A stretch of DNA of 64,000 nucleotides from Aphelocoma coerulescens (lineage: Eukaryota > Chordata > Aves > Passeriformes > Corvidae), in the NCBI RefSeq assembly GCF_041296385.1, contig NC_091022.1, forward strand, positions 24,261,967-24,325,966, read 5' to 3'. The position numbers were made by a program, and so were the translations under genes. Shown here piece by piece: positions 1 to 22,900 of this stretch. The notes beneath the pieces are model-generated. The model was not told where the DNA came from and did no database searches. It saw nothing but the letters and a program-made list of their open reading frames with translations. Positions within the stretch are counted from its first letter, which is position 1. Each line of letters opens with the position of its first letter.

Positions 1-90
1 GGGGGCTGCCAGCTCTCCATGATGCTTCCTGTGATCTGCCCCTTCCCAGAAGCAATAAATAAATAAGTTAGTGTAGTGTAGACCCCAATG
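1..90 (+). terminator. Polyadenylation site of a plus-strand gene entering from the left (probably TSPAN1)
   Basis: Two overlapping AATAAA hexamers lie at 54-59 and 58-63. A GT-rich stretch follows at about 67-80, the usual layout of a vertebrate cleavage and polyadenylation site on the plus strand. In mammals TSPAN1 lies tail-to-tail with POMGNT1, so this is probably the end of the TSPAN1 3' untranslated region. No TSPAN1 coding sequence is visible here, so the gene assignment is inference from synteny; only the poly(A) motif is seen. Confidence 0.5.
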
Positions 91-1461
91 CTCAGTTCAC
101 AGTGAGAAAATGAAGGAGAAGAGCCCCTGTGACCTCAGGGAAAGGACTGGGCAGCAACTCCTTCTCCCAAAGGCAAGCCAGAGCACTGCATCCCTGCCCA
201 AGGCCAGGGGATAGGCAGAGAATGGATCTCTTGCTGCATGGGTGAGAGCAGCTGTACTGAGCAAGGGGACCAGGACTGCCCCCTCGGGGTGCAGAGACAT
301 TAGTACCGAATGGTTGGGGATGGGAGGGGGCCCTGGGATCCTTCCTAAGGCACGGAACCCCCTCCCTCTCCCTCTGCACAAGGGGTGTACCACAGCGGGA
401 GGCACAGGCTGCCCATCCCAGACCAGCTCACAGCTTGCCTGCCAGCAACTTACTGCAGTAAGGGTGGGGATTCAGGAGAAGAAACTCCCTCTGCCTTCAG
501 CAAAAGTAGGGGATACCTGGGCAGGGAGAATGGTGAGACAGGGTACAGCACCACAGGCAAGGACCATAGTGCAGCATCTCTCGTTCCAGAGGACCCCGGC
601 CCCCCCTGCCCCTGCAGCCAGGGGATGCCTGCTGGCTGCTCCCATCTCGCTCTGCAAGGCACTTTCACCCCCTCTCCCACGACTCAGGGGCAGGGCTGCT
701 CCCCACAGAGAAGGTGGGTGAGAGCAGTCTGAACCAGAGCACACAGCCTGGTCCACTTGTATCTACATCACCTCCAGCTCCCAGAAGTGACTGCCCTCGT
801 GCTGGGTGTGGGGTGTCCCCTCTGTGTCCACAGCAAGTCCAGCTCCTCTTCAGCATTCCCTTTTCTGTGAGCTGGGCTGCACCACTGCCTGCAGCCCACG
901 GAGCAAAGCCAGTGTGCAGGAAGATGTCCAGCCCAGCACACAGTCTTCAAGGTGCATCCATCGTGCAGGTGACAGGAGATGCTGGAATATCCCCTCTTCA
1001 GCACTGTGTTCACCACGGGGCACAAAGCCAGCAGGCAAGAGTTAATAAATAACACCCAGCTAGCAGGCTGCAGCACTTGCACCATGCTGCCTTCTCAGGA
1101 CTTTGGGGCCAAAAAGGAGAGCAGAGGTGTTTCTTGAGGCCCCCTCTAGGCTCCAGTTGAGCATCTCCTTCCTCCAACCTTGCCCAGCCAGGGGGCAGAA
1201 GGAGCAGCGTTAGTAGAGTGTCTGTGTTAAAAAAACCAAGTTCCTGGGATGGGGGTGGCCTATCTACAGGGAAGGACCCTGTCCTGTGCACGGGCAAGGG
1301 AAACCACAACAGGGGGCTGGAGGGAGCCCAACATCTGCTTTTGCAGCCCAAAGCAGGAGTCTGTATCCAGTCACCAGCCTCCAAGAGCTGCTGCCAACTC
1401 TGTCTCTGCACCGTGGGGGCCTCTGTGCTCCCCGGGTCCCCTCTGCTTCCAGCTGCCAGCC
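91..1461 (-). other. POMGNT1 3' untranslated and downstream region
   Basis: This stretch follows the POMGNT1 stop codon on the minus strand. I see no convincing exon in it. No canonical AATAAA or ATTAAA exists on the minus strand; the nearest variant is an AAGAAA near 1130. The 3' end of the POMGNT1 messenger is therefore not placed. A plus-strand AATAAA near 1043 has no associated gene. The open frames here are short and overlap on both strands, as expected by chance in GC-rich DNA. Confidence 0.5.
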
Positions 1462-12893
<11,432 letters not shown>

Positions 12894-13783
12894 AGTCCCG
12901 GGGGCTGGCACGGGGGCAGCCGTGTGGGGCAGGGGTCAGGATGTGTGCTGCTCCGCTCTCATGTCCATCAGGGCTCCCTGCCGGGATGGGATGGGTGCAG
13001 GGTGAGGGAGGTGCCTTCAAATTCTCTCCCCAGCAAAGACAGAGCCTGGCACAAGAGGTGGCCATGGACAGCACTGATGTGCCATGAGCAAAAGCCCTTT
13101 GGAGCCTCTTTGCCTGCCAGAACTCCTGCTGGGAGCAATGCAGGAGGCCAGGCTTTGCTGCAGGGTGAGTGAGGGGAAGCCCCTAAACTCATTGGCCAGT
13201 GACAGCCTCCGCTCCAGGCCAACCCCTCAGCGAGGCTGCTGCAGTGCCATGGGCCCACTCCCACGCTCTGGGAAAGAACAGCAGCCCCAAAGTCACAAGC
13301 AGACAACAGATCCTGGACCAGCAAGTGTTATGGAACGGGCCATCACTGGCCATATGTGCCAGCGGGACACCCTCCCCACTAACAGCCCCATCGCCGCTAT
13401 CGGGGTGCAGCACCGGGCCACCGTCCTGCTGGAGCTCCCAGCACCCCTGGGCAGAGGAGCTATGCCAACAGGAGGCCGGGCTCCCTGCGGGGAGCAAATC
13501 GCTGGGCTTGGGCGGGATGTGGAGCCCCGGCAGAGTCAGGGATCTGGCTGGAGCACAGCGTGCCCCAGCAAGGCCAGGCTGGGCGGGGAGAGGAGCGCTG
13601 AGGGGCCCACAGGCACTCGGGGGGCGGAGGGGGCGAAGGGCACCCAGGCGCTCCGGACGGGGCGGGAGAGCCGGGTGTCTGAGGGCGGCAGTGAGCGGCG
13701 GCGGGGAAAGGGGGACCCAGGCGATTCGGGACCGCGGCGAGTCCGGGGGGCGCCGGAAGGCGTGTGCCGGCCGCGCTACTCAC

Positions 13784-13920
13784 GGGGAGGTTGAGGCGGG
13801 GCCGGGAAGGGCCGGGCTGGGCCGGGCTGGGCTGAGCCGGGCTGGGCCGGGCAGGGCCGGTCCCGGCTCGGCGGTGCCGCCGCCGCCCCGCGCACCCTCC
13901 GCGCCGCTTCCGGCGCCGCA
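13784..13920 (-). other. POMGNT1: Probable noncoding first exon of POMGNT1
   Basis: A strong minus-strand donor (CCTCCCC then GTGAGTAG) lies with its exon end at 13784, inside the CpG island. It would join to an acceptor just upstream of the start codon, for which a CCAG at 12905-12908 is available (exon from 12904). The human gene also begins with a noncoding exon. The transcription start is not visible; the upper limit given is approximate. Confidence 0.5.
13796..13866. repeat. GCCGGGCTGG short tandem repeat in the promoter
   Basis: About six imperfect copies of a 5- to 10-base unit (GCCGG, GCTGG) run in tandem on the plus strand. G-runs every few bases give it G-quadruplex potential. It lies in or next to the first POMGNT1 exon, so copy-number changes could affect transcription or the 5' untranslated region. 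Confidence 0.75.
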
Positions 13921-14111
13921 GCGACACCGCGGGGGCGTGGCCAGCGCTAGCCCCGCCCCGGGCCCGCCCCCGCGCCGCTCTGCGCGCCCCGGCGGACCTC
14001 GCTGGTGCGCGGGCAGGTGGCGGCGGGGGCGTGGCCGGGGGCGTGCCCGCGGCGGGGGGCGCGGCCGAGCGCGGGCCGCGGTGACAGCGCGGCCGCCGCC
14101 GCCCCACCCGC

Positions 14112-17100
14112 ATGGAGGGCGGCGGGGAGGCGCTGCCCGCGGACCTGCGGGACCTGGCGGGCAAGGTGGGACGGCGCCCGCCCGCCGTGCTGCTCCGGGG
14201 GCTGCGGGCCGACACCGCCCCGGCGCCGTCCGCGCCGCCCGCGCCGCCCGCGACACCCGCACCGGCCCGCGGTGCCCACCCGCCGCTCGCCGAACGCCTC
14301 CGGACGCTCCGCCTCGAGCTGGTGAGTGCCGCGGTGCCGGGAGCGCTGCCGGCCGCCCGGCGGTAACTGACCGTCCCGTCCCGCCGTCACCGCATCCACT
14401 CCCGGCAGCTGCCTGCCACCCCCGGTGACAGCCCCGAATAGTGCCCGCGCTCTGCCTGCGTTTTGGGGAACCTTGCTCCTCCGTGTACGGGTTAAACCCC
14501 CAGCTCAGACCCCTTCCCCGGCCTCTCTCTGCCCTCGGCCCACGCACCATCCACCCCCGGGATCCTCCTCTGCCACCTCCGTCCTGCCCCCGTCGCCCCG
14601 CGCACCCCCAGACGCCGGCTCCGTCGGGGATCGCGGTGTCCGAGATCAGAATTTAGGGCAGGGACCTTCGCCAAGGGCATGGTGGTGGATCTTCTCTCCC
14701 CCGGGTGTGACCCCCAGGGTGACAAGGCACAAGCATCGCCGGGAGCTTTCCCTGCGTTCGGTTCCTGCTGGGGCTTCTCGGGTGGCTCGTACAGGGTTGG
14801 GCTGCGGTGGCAGCCTTTCCCGGGGACCGTGGGAGTGCCGATGGCAGCTTTCTCGTCTCCCTCTTTGGTGGAGGGAGCAAATACCGGCGGTGCCTGCGCC
14901 TTCGGGAAACGTGGCGAGATTGGGCAATGGGTTCAAGTGCAGCTGGGGGAAGGGACTCTCCCACGCATGAACATGCCGAGCGGGTGGGAATGAGCATTGT
15001 TTCCGTAGGGAAGCAGGCTCAATACGCCCGCATCCCTGCGTGCCCCTGGGGGGCTGGAGCACCACCCAGCCTGAGCCCTCCGCTTTGGCTGATTCCATAT
15101 TCCCATCGGTGCGAGAGCTTTCATCCTCCCTCTGCTTTCATCCTCCCTCCGCACCGGCTTCCAGGCTGCACCCTGACCGGAGGAGAAAGGTCTCTGGGGC
15201 AGTGTGGTGTTTGCCCTGCCCAGGTGCAAGCAGGCTCAGCCTATGGCCAGCAAGGCCTGGCTTGGGCCGGGTGTTGTTCACCTTGGCTTAGAAGGACATT
15301 TCCTTGCCCTGTCCTGGCTGTTCTTGCTGGCTAGGGAAGAAGTGGGGGCACCTCACACCCGGATCAGCAGCTTGGGATTGGGACCCAGATGCCAAAACCC
15401 AGCACAGGGCTCCCCTCATCTCATCATCCCCATGAACAGGGATGAGAATTCCTCCCCCCACCCCGAGCTGCAGGAAACCAGCAAACCCAGTGCTCAGAGG
15501 ATAAGCTGGCCTGGGAGTGGGCGGTGGGAGGAGAATTTAGCAAATTCCCACTCTCGCCTCCTGATCTGAGGAGGAAGATTTATCCTTAGGGCTAGATATC
15601 TTGAAAGGAGAAGGCGCCTGAGGTTTCTTGCATGCTGGGGAGGGGAGCAGGGCTGTATCTGCCCCTGGAGAGCGTGAGGAGGAGTGTGACAGTCCCCTGT
15701 ATGGCCTTCCTTGGTGCGAGGTTGTGCAGTGAACTTCAGTGAATCTGGAGGAGTACAGAGAGCAGCCTGTGCTGGGTCTCCTCCCACAATAACCTTGACT
15801 TGCTGGAGAGGGGGGTTCTTGGAGTGCAATGGGGAGGTCAGGCTGGCCTGAACTAGCAGCAAATTGATGGCCAACTCCTTCCAGCAAGCAGCGTGGAAAG
15901 CGGGCAGTGTTATCCCACCCTCTGCTTTTGGGGTGGCTCCCCTGGCATCTCTGACAGCTGCAGTTCTGCACGAGGCAGAGAAAAATGGGGAACCCCCCCA
16001 CCAGGGGTTTCCAGCCCTCCTCCTCCTTCGTGGTCTCTCTGCCAAGGCCAGATGCTTTAGCAGTGCGTGCAGAAAAGTCCATTGTAGGCAGTTTTTTAAA
16101 TAACTTGCCTAGAAAGGAAATTTCTGCACTTGGAAGCTGGCTCCTGCTCCAATCCGGGCACATCGCTGCTATTTTTTATTTAAATCCAGCTTGAGGAGCG
16201 TGAGGAGGGAGTGGGAGGGCTGGTGTTGGGTCTTTACAAATCTTTGACCCTTTTTTTGGTGTCGTCTGGAGGAAGAGGTGTCACGTGCTGAAATCCTGGC
16301 TGGAGTTTTCCCAGGCTCCTTCCTCGGATGCTTCTGTTGCTGCGCTGGCTGTGGGACCGGAGACAGGGGTCTCAGGGGACTCTGGGGTCACCCGTGGGCG
16401 GGCGAGTGACTCCCAGGGTACCGGATGCTGAGGATTGGGCGCTGTGCTTAAAAATGATCCCCAGGGATCGCATGGATTTCTGTCACAGCTTGCTGATGCT
16501 GGGCACAGGATGTGTTTGTGAAGGAGTCCATGGGCATCTCCAGCCCTCAAGATGCCTGTACCTGCCCTGCAGTGGGTTTTCTCCCTTTCCCCCCCATCGT
16601 GGCCTTATTTCTTTTCCTGGCAAAATATTTGTGTCCTGTGCAGGGGAAATCCAGTGGCTTTTGGCGGCCAGTATCATGCAGACAGGAATGTCTTGGCACA
16701 CGGGGCTTTCCATTAGGAAAACAGATGTTTCTGGAGCAACTGAGGTTTGCAAAGAGCTTCCCCAGGCTTGGAGGGGCAGGAATCGGTGAGGCAAGTGGTG
16801 TGATCAGCGATGCCTGTCCTCCTTGTCCTCCCATTTTGGGAGTGATTTGGGTCTCCAAATATTGCCATGTGACATTGTCAGCAGGCTTGGTTCAGACCCT
16901 AGAAGGAGAGAAGTAAAGGCATGAAGGGTCCAGCCAGACACTTGCACTGAGCAATGCCTGATCCTCCTGCACTGCCAGCAGCCTCCCAGGTCTTGGAGGA
17001 TGCTCCGGGATTAGATCTGCATCCAGTACCTCCAGTTCCTCGCTTACTCCTTGTTCCCATAGAAGATAGCAACATAAGTGCCCTGGATTTATTTCCCCGA

Positions 17101-18023
17101 GGGGGTTGGTGGCTGGTGGGAACCACAAGTCGTTGGTCACCGATGGCCGTGTCCCCAGGTCCTGGACAGGGCCCCCTGGGATGATTCCCTGCAGGGTGTT
17201 CTCCCACACCGTGCTTTTCATCAAGCAGCTTAGGAGACCTGTGGCCACCATGGTGACACCTCTGCCAGGCTGGGCTGGGACATGGGGCCCTTGGGTCACC
17301 TCAACCCCCCTGTGCTCTCTGTGTCCCCCCCAGGCCTACCTGCGAGCGGTCGACGTGAAGATCCTGCAGCAGCTGGTGGTGGTGAACGAGGGCATCGAGG
17401 CGGTGAAGTGGCTGCTGGAGGAGCGGAGCACGCTGACCAGCCGCTGCAGCAGCCTGGCCAGCAGCCAGTACAGCCTGGTGGAGAGCCAGGAGGCCTCGCG
17501 GCGGGGCAGCTGGGACAGCCTGCAGGACCCCAACGACAGGCTGGACAGCATCTCTGTTGGCAGCTACCTGGACACCTTGGCTGATGACATGGATGAGTAC
17601 TCCCAGAACGCTGCTGAAACTGCTGCTGCATCCACATCGGGCAGAGCCCTGGCCAGGGCAGAGCAGGATTGGGTCAGGATCGACCCTGAGAGAGGTCTTG
17701 CAAAGCAAGTGAAGGACAAAGAGGAGCATGAGTGGCCCCACGTGGACCTCTCCCCACCAGGGTTGCCCCAGGATCACCGGTTTGCTAAGGAGCCCCAGGT
17801 GGCCAACGGGTATTTGGGCCAGCAGTCCCCCTCTCTGGAACCAGACAGAGACACCAAATCACCACCGGGGGCCAGGGAATGGCTGGGGAAGGGAAATCCA
17901 GATGGGAAGGCTTGGAAAGCTGAGGCTGACCTTGAGAACTGCAAACTCAACAGCAAACTGCACCTGGAGTACGACGCCCACTGGCGCTGGCTCCAGTCAC
18001 AGGATGATGTGACATTCCTATAG
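14112..18023 (+). CDS. LURAP1: Leucine rich adaptor protein 1, two coding exons
   Basis: Cytoplasmic adaptor (LRAP35a/C1orf190) reported to link MRCK kinase to myosin-18A in lamellar actomyosin flow and to activate NF-kB signalling. Exon 1 is 14112-14321 (70 codons, donor CTG then GTGAGT). Exon 2 is 17334-18023 (acceptor CCCCCCAG, stop TAG). The product is 299 residues, against 239 in human. Hallmarks: an N-terminal DLRDLAGKVGRRPP; the leucine-rich core AYLRAVDVKILQQLVVVNEG followed by IEAVKWLLEERSTLTSRCSS; a serine-rich SRRGSWDSL; and the C-terminal DDVTFL, a class I PDZ-binding end that fits the myosin-18A PDZ partner. Two parts are longer than in human: an Ala/Pro-rich stretch at residues about 38-57 and the region after residue 160. 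POMGNT1 lies divergently upstream. Confidence 0.95.
14322..17333 (+). other. LURAP1 intron
   Basis: This is the single intron between the two coding exons, 3.0 kb, beginning GTGAGT and ending CCCCCCAG. Its 5' third is still CpG-rich. Several overlapping open frames of 100-208 codons occur on both strands, but none shows splice-bounded conserved structure or a recognisable domain. I see no gene or mobile element inside it. Confidence 0.8.
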
Positions 18024-19985
18024 CCCGTGGCTTCGCCTTCCCAGCCCAGCTCTCCCAGCTGCCCACTCTGCTTCACCTGTCTGTGCTTGGGAGAGTTGGG
18101 GTGGCTGGAGGCGGGGGGCCAGGCTGGCTTGGTGGTTGTGGCACTGTTCCTCTGATGGCCCCAACAGCCTTTGGTGATGCAGCTATGAGGGACTGGCTGC
18201 CTGCCCTGCAGCACGTTTCTGGGAGAGGAGGGATGAGGTGGGTCCTGGGACATTTAATCCTTTGCTCTAGGGTGGTGCTTACAGGTGGCTGGATGTCCCT
18301 CTGTTGTCCTTGGTGGTGGTTGTGGGGAAACCTGGGACAGTGGGGCTCCTGGGATCTCTCCCTCTAATCCTCACCTTCCTGTGTGCAAAAACTGGGGACC
18401 CTTCTCCCAAAATGACTACCCAGAGAGGACAGGAGACACTGCCATGCATCCACAGCTCAGTGGCACCAGCATGCTCAGTGTGGGGCAGGACCATCAGGAG
18501 GGCATCCCTGTTGGATCTGCTCATTTCCATCATTGTCTTCAAGGCCAGTGTCCACTCAGGGCACAGCTGACCTGGGGTTTGGCCCCAGCACATGGTGGAT
18601 GCGAGAAACCCCTTCCCTGCAGGTGAAGCCCTGCCTGGTTTCAATGCCTCTGTGAAGCCAATCTGAGGTGGGGCTGGGGAGCCTCTGTCCGTGCCCTGTG
18701 GAAGAAGGATGATGGTGCAGACTTCCTGGTGGGATGACACGAGAACAACAAAGCACTGGGTGGGAAATGGAAATCCAGTTCTCCCAGTTTGTTCCTGGAC
18801 TGTCTTCCACCTTGGGAGCAGTGCTGCAGAATCCCCAGGATGTGGCAGCGCACAGGCAGCCCGGCAGAGCCTGCAGGGCTCAGACTCGGTGAGGCTCCTG
18901 CTCTCTCTCATCACACGGTGTGATGGTGGTGAAGGCTGGGTTTCTCTGTCTGTGTGATGAGTGGTGCCAGGTCTCTGCCTCCTACCAGCAACCAGAAACA
19001 TGAGGCTGCTCTGTCGGGGTGGATTTGCAGTGACTCTGCCCTGGAGACATCTCTTTTTAGCCTTGGCTTCTGCCCGTGCCTTTTGCTGTCCCCACCACGC
19101 CTCTCAGCACGCCCCTTGCTGGCTTGTAGAGCATGGCTTGCAGCTGGAGCTGTGTGAGAGCTTGGGCAAGACCTGCTGCCTTCACCAGATGATGCAGGGA
19201 AGGACCTGAGCATGCTGCTTCAAGGAGCCAAGCTCTTCCACATTTGTGGATAAGCCTGGAGTGTCCTGACTTCAGAACCCATAGGTACATCTGTCCCCAG
19301 CTGAGTGCTGTGACAGCTTTGCTCTCACCATCATGCCATTGTTCTGTTGCCTGCGTGGGTCACAGCTTGGATCTGTCCTTGCTGGGATGGTCGGAGTGAG
19401 GACATCATCTCGTGATGTCAGTGGGAAGCTAAGAGAGAGGGAAGTGACAGGCTGTGACTTTCCAGATGTGAGATGTGAGCTGGCTGTGGTTAGGAAGGTG
19501 GTTGGGTGCACAACAGGTTCAGCTTGGTGTCTCTGAAGCAGCACCTTCAGTGGAAATCACTCTCTGTTCTGAGAGCCCCAAGCACCCTCCCTTCCCCTGC
19601 AGATCCTCAGGACTTCCCTGGATGGATTCAGAGAGCAGGACAACACCCAAATTTCTCAGAGACAGCACCTGCTGAGGACTTGGGGGAATCCCAGCAAACT
19701 GGGACTGGGTTGCCATATGCAAGCATCCCTCTGCCTGCCCTGGAGCAGCTGTGCTTGGCTTGCCTTTGCCTGCGAGTAGCTTGTGGCTCCCTGTGTAGCT
19801 GTGCCACTGACACTGAGCCACCATGTCCCCAAGGCTGGCTGTCCGCTGCTTTCCTGCTAACCCTGCATGCATTGAATCAGCTGAGGGGCCCTGGGGGAGA
19901 CAGGATGAGTCCTTCGGCGCTGTTAAAATCATTCTCAACAAAAAATAGCTGGCTTAATAAATGTTCTTGTTTCTCCCAGACCATG
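18024..19985 (+). terminator. LURAP1: LURAP1 3' untranslated region and poly(A) signal
   Basis: The region after the LURAP1 stop is unbroken noncoding sequence up to the first plus-strand AATAAA at 19956-19961, which is followed by a T- and GT-rich stretch (TGTTCTTGTTTCTCCC) suited to cleavage. That gives a 3' untranslated region of about 1.95 kb. A second AATAAA at 20717-20722 could be an alternative site. The end is predicted from motif only. Confidence 0.55.
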
Positions 19986-22900
19986 CTGTTGGTGCTTTGC
20001 TAAGCTCACCGGTGTTTCTAGGGGAAGAGGAGGGGAGCCTCTGGCAGCCCTGCAGAAGGGCAGGTTTAGCCCCAGCCCTGAAACAGGCACAGACCAAGTG
20101 TCTGGGGATCTGTCCCTTCTCACATCAGTGTGGTGGCACATAAAAGTCTCTTTTCCTGAAGCAGCTGGGTAGCAGTGCACATTTGCCAGGAGCAAGGGTG
20201 ACTGTATTGATCTCGGCTGAACTATGTGTCAAACAGCAGCCTCACCCTTCCTCCTCCAGATTTCCAAGGAAGAACATTTTAGGTGTTTGCCAGACCCGTT
20301 AGCTGTGCTGGAGTCTTTGTTTGCTTCCTGTGTTCTGCAGTAGCAGCTTTGGCTCCCATGGCTTCCTCCACCCAGGAGGTGCAGCATGGATCTGGGTGTA
20401 GAGCAGAGACTTCCCCAGCCCAGCTGGAGTGGGAGCAGCCGAGCTCTGATATCAGGCTGTTGGGATTTGCTCCTGGGTGGATCCCTTTAAAACCACTAGA
20501 GCCGGTGCTCATGCAAACATCAGCTTTTCCAAAGCAAATGCAATCGGCTTATCCAGCCCTGCCATCCCAGGCTCAGCATCCCTTCCGGCTCACGGCTCTG
20601 ACACTGTGAGCTTTTGCAAATGGGGAATTGGATGCCAGAGCCAGCAGGACTCAGCAGGATTTCCCCACTTTCTGCTGGGCTGAGGTAAAAAATAGAATAA
20701 TGAAAAAAACCTTAGAAATAAAATGCCCAGCCTATTCCTCTTCCAAATCTAGACCTCAGCAGTCAGATAACCCTGTATTGCTGCAGAAGAACTTTTGCTG
20801 TTGCTCCCTGGGGCATGGACTCTTCAGCCTGGCTTACATCAGCCCGAGGTGCCCATAGCCCCAAAATCTGTGTATCCCCCAAATCCCAGCCCTTGAAGCT
20901 GGAGGGAGGGATGGGACCTCATGGTTTTCTCCCTGATCTGTCTCTGGCCTGCCTGGATGAGGGATCACCCACCTTTGGGTTTTGCCCAGGCGCGTGCAGA
21001 GCCAAATGTCCCAAACCTCCTCTGGGGAAACACCCTGTGGGCACCTGCTGAAAGGTGGGTGCAGCAATGGGGTGCAGAGCACCCATGGGTGGGGAACAGC
21101 CCACAGCACGGATCCACAGCCTCCCTCCTGGTCTGCCTGGCCCTGACCCTGCCTGCTCCTGCCCTTGAGCTGCTCTTGGGCTGTTCACTGCCTGTATCAG
21201 GTAAGAAAACAAGCAGATAAAGCAGGCGGGATCCCAGCCGTGCCAGAAAACACCCACCTCTGTTACAATGAAAACACCAGCAAGCCAATTTTTTTCCCCA
21301 GATATACACAGAGATTAGACTGCCTTAACGAGGCGGTAAAACACTTCAATAGCTCTCCTTGCTTGTTATTAAAATGTCCCCTGGGCTTTCCCTTCCCTGC
21401 GTGCGGCTCAGCTCCAAAAGGGCCTGTCCCCAGAGCAATGCAGCCATTTAAGCAATTTCTGTTAGTTCCTGCAGGGAGGAAGCATGAAAATATCCTTTTC
21501 CCAGGGGAAAAAGAGCATGGTCCCCATGGTCGGAAGGGAGGTGGCCAAACTCCATGGCCTTTGGTCTGGCAGCCCTGTGGCCCCACACCACCCTGTGGGC
21601 TCGCTGGCGTGGGGAGCATCACTGTGGGGTGACCCTGGGAGCGGGTGCAGGGGGTGTGTGGGTGCAAGCACAGCCTGTGGGGTTGGATCACAGCACCCCC
21701 ACCCTCCTCTTATCTGGAAGGCGATGCTCCCTGTTGACCTTTGTGCTGTTCCCTGCACAGCTCCCATGCACCCCGGTTATCTGTAACCCTTTCTGGGGCA
21801 CAGCGCTGTGAGCAGAGCTCTGGTTTTGTGCTGCCTGACCCACTGCAGACAGCGTGGGGCAGGAGAAGTCAACAAATTGGACAGGAAAGGCTAAGTGTAG
21901 CCCCCAGCTTTCCTCCAGCCCACCCTGTTTTGGCAGTGGGGATGTTCTCATGGTCTCCTGGGCAAGGCTGAAGTGTTGGTGCTGGTTACAGAAAAGTGGT
22001 GATCCCCAGATCCCCAGGAAGAGCTCCATGATGCCAAAGCTGCCTCCAATTTAGGACAATTAAATTCAGTCCACTCCTTTGGGACATGGTACCCAGGCTG
22101 GCCCCATCGCCCATCCTGCCCCCCACACTGTGCCCATGACCCCCCAGTACTGGGTTAAATCAGCCCAGTGTAGGATTCTTGTGTCCTGAGTTTCCAGACG
22201 GCTTCCAGCTTTTCCTTCCCACTGCCCCAGGGTCACAGGTCTCCAAAGGTGGGGACCTCCTACAGGTTTTGTGCAAAGAGGAGAGGTGAGAGACATCCCC
22301 CTCCCTGTGCCTGTCTTCTGCAGAACCTCTGGAGAAGCCACTCTGGACAGGGGATGCTCTGCCCAGGGAAGCTCAGACACCAAGTGGGGTCTCCTGGTAA
22401 CCTCCTGCCTCCTCCCCAGCTTTGGGAACCCCCTCCTGAGATTCTTGGTGTCTGCAGCTGAGTGACTCTGAGGCTTCTGAACAGGGGCACAAAGTCAGAG
22501 CGTGAACCAGGAACGAGCTGAGTCTTTGGGAAGTGTCTCCCCAGCCTGTTTGTTCCCTGCCAGGGGCTGGCAGCAGGCCAGGCCTTTGCTTTGGAGAATA
22601 ATCCGCTGGCTTTAGAGCTTCCCAGTGCTCCTTGGGAGTGAAAAACAAGTGTGGCTGCTCAGGCCCTCGTGAGTGTGTGGGCATGGGTGGGTGACAAGGA
22701 CAGGCTCAGGGCTTCATTCCCTGCCTGTGCCCTGTTCTCGCCCAGCCAGGGGGCCAGGGACGAGTGGTGGCACAGCTCCCTGGGTGCTGGGCACCCACCC
22801 TGGCCCATCAGCATCCCTGATTTGCCACCTTCTTCCCACTTACATCACCCATTTCTTGGGAGGAATCCCCCTATGCCTCCCACGCAGGACTTGGATCTCA

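Larger units (their letters stand above)
13450..14450. promoter_or_regulatory. Bidirectional CpG-island promoter between POMGNT1 and LURAP1
   Basis: This 1-kb stretch is extremely GC-rich and full of CpG dinucleotides, with many GGGGCGG and CCGCCC (Sp1-type) boxes and no evident TATA box. It contains the probable first exon of minus-strand POMGNT1 and the first exon of plus-strand LURAP1, whose start codon is only about 330 bases from the POMGNT1 donor. The head-to-head arrangement is also found in mammals. The long open frames here on both strands are a by-product of the lack of AT-rich stop codons. Confidence 0.85.

Noticed and set aside
13199..14550. Long open frames on both strands (up to 409 codons) across the CpG island
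   Set aside because: They overlap one another, are composed of Arg/Ala/Pro/Gly, and result from GC-rich sequence lacking stop codons. The real coding sequence there is LURAP1 exon 1.
15494..16163. Minus-strand open frames of 183 and 208 codons in the LURAP1 intron
   Set aside because: They overlap each other in different frames, have no recognisable motif or splice-supported extension, and look like chance frames.
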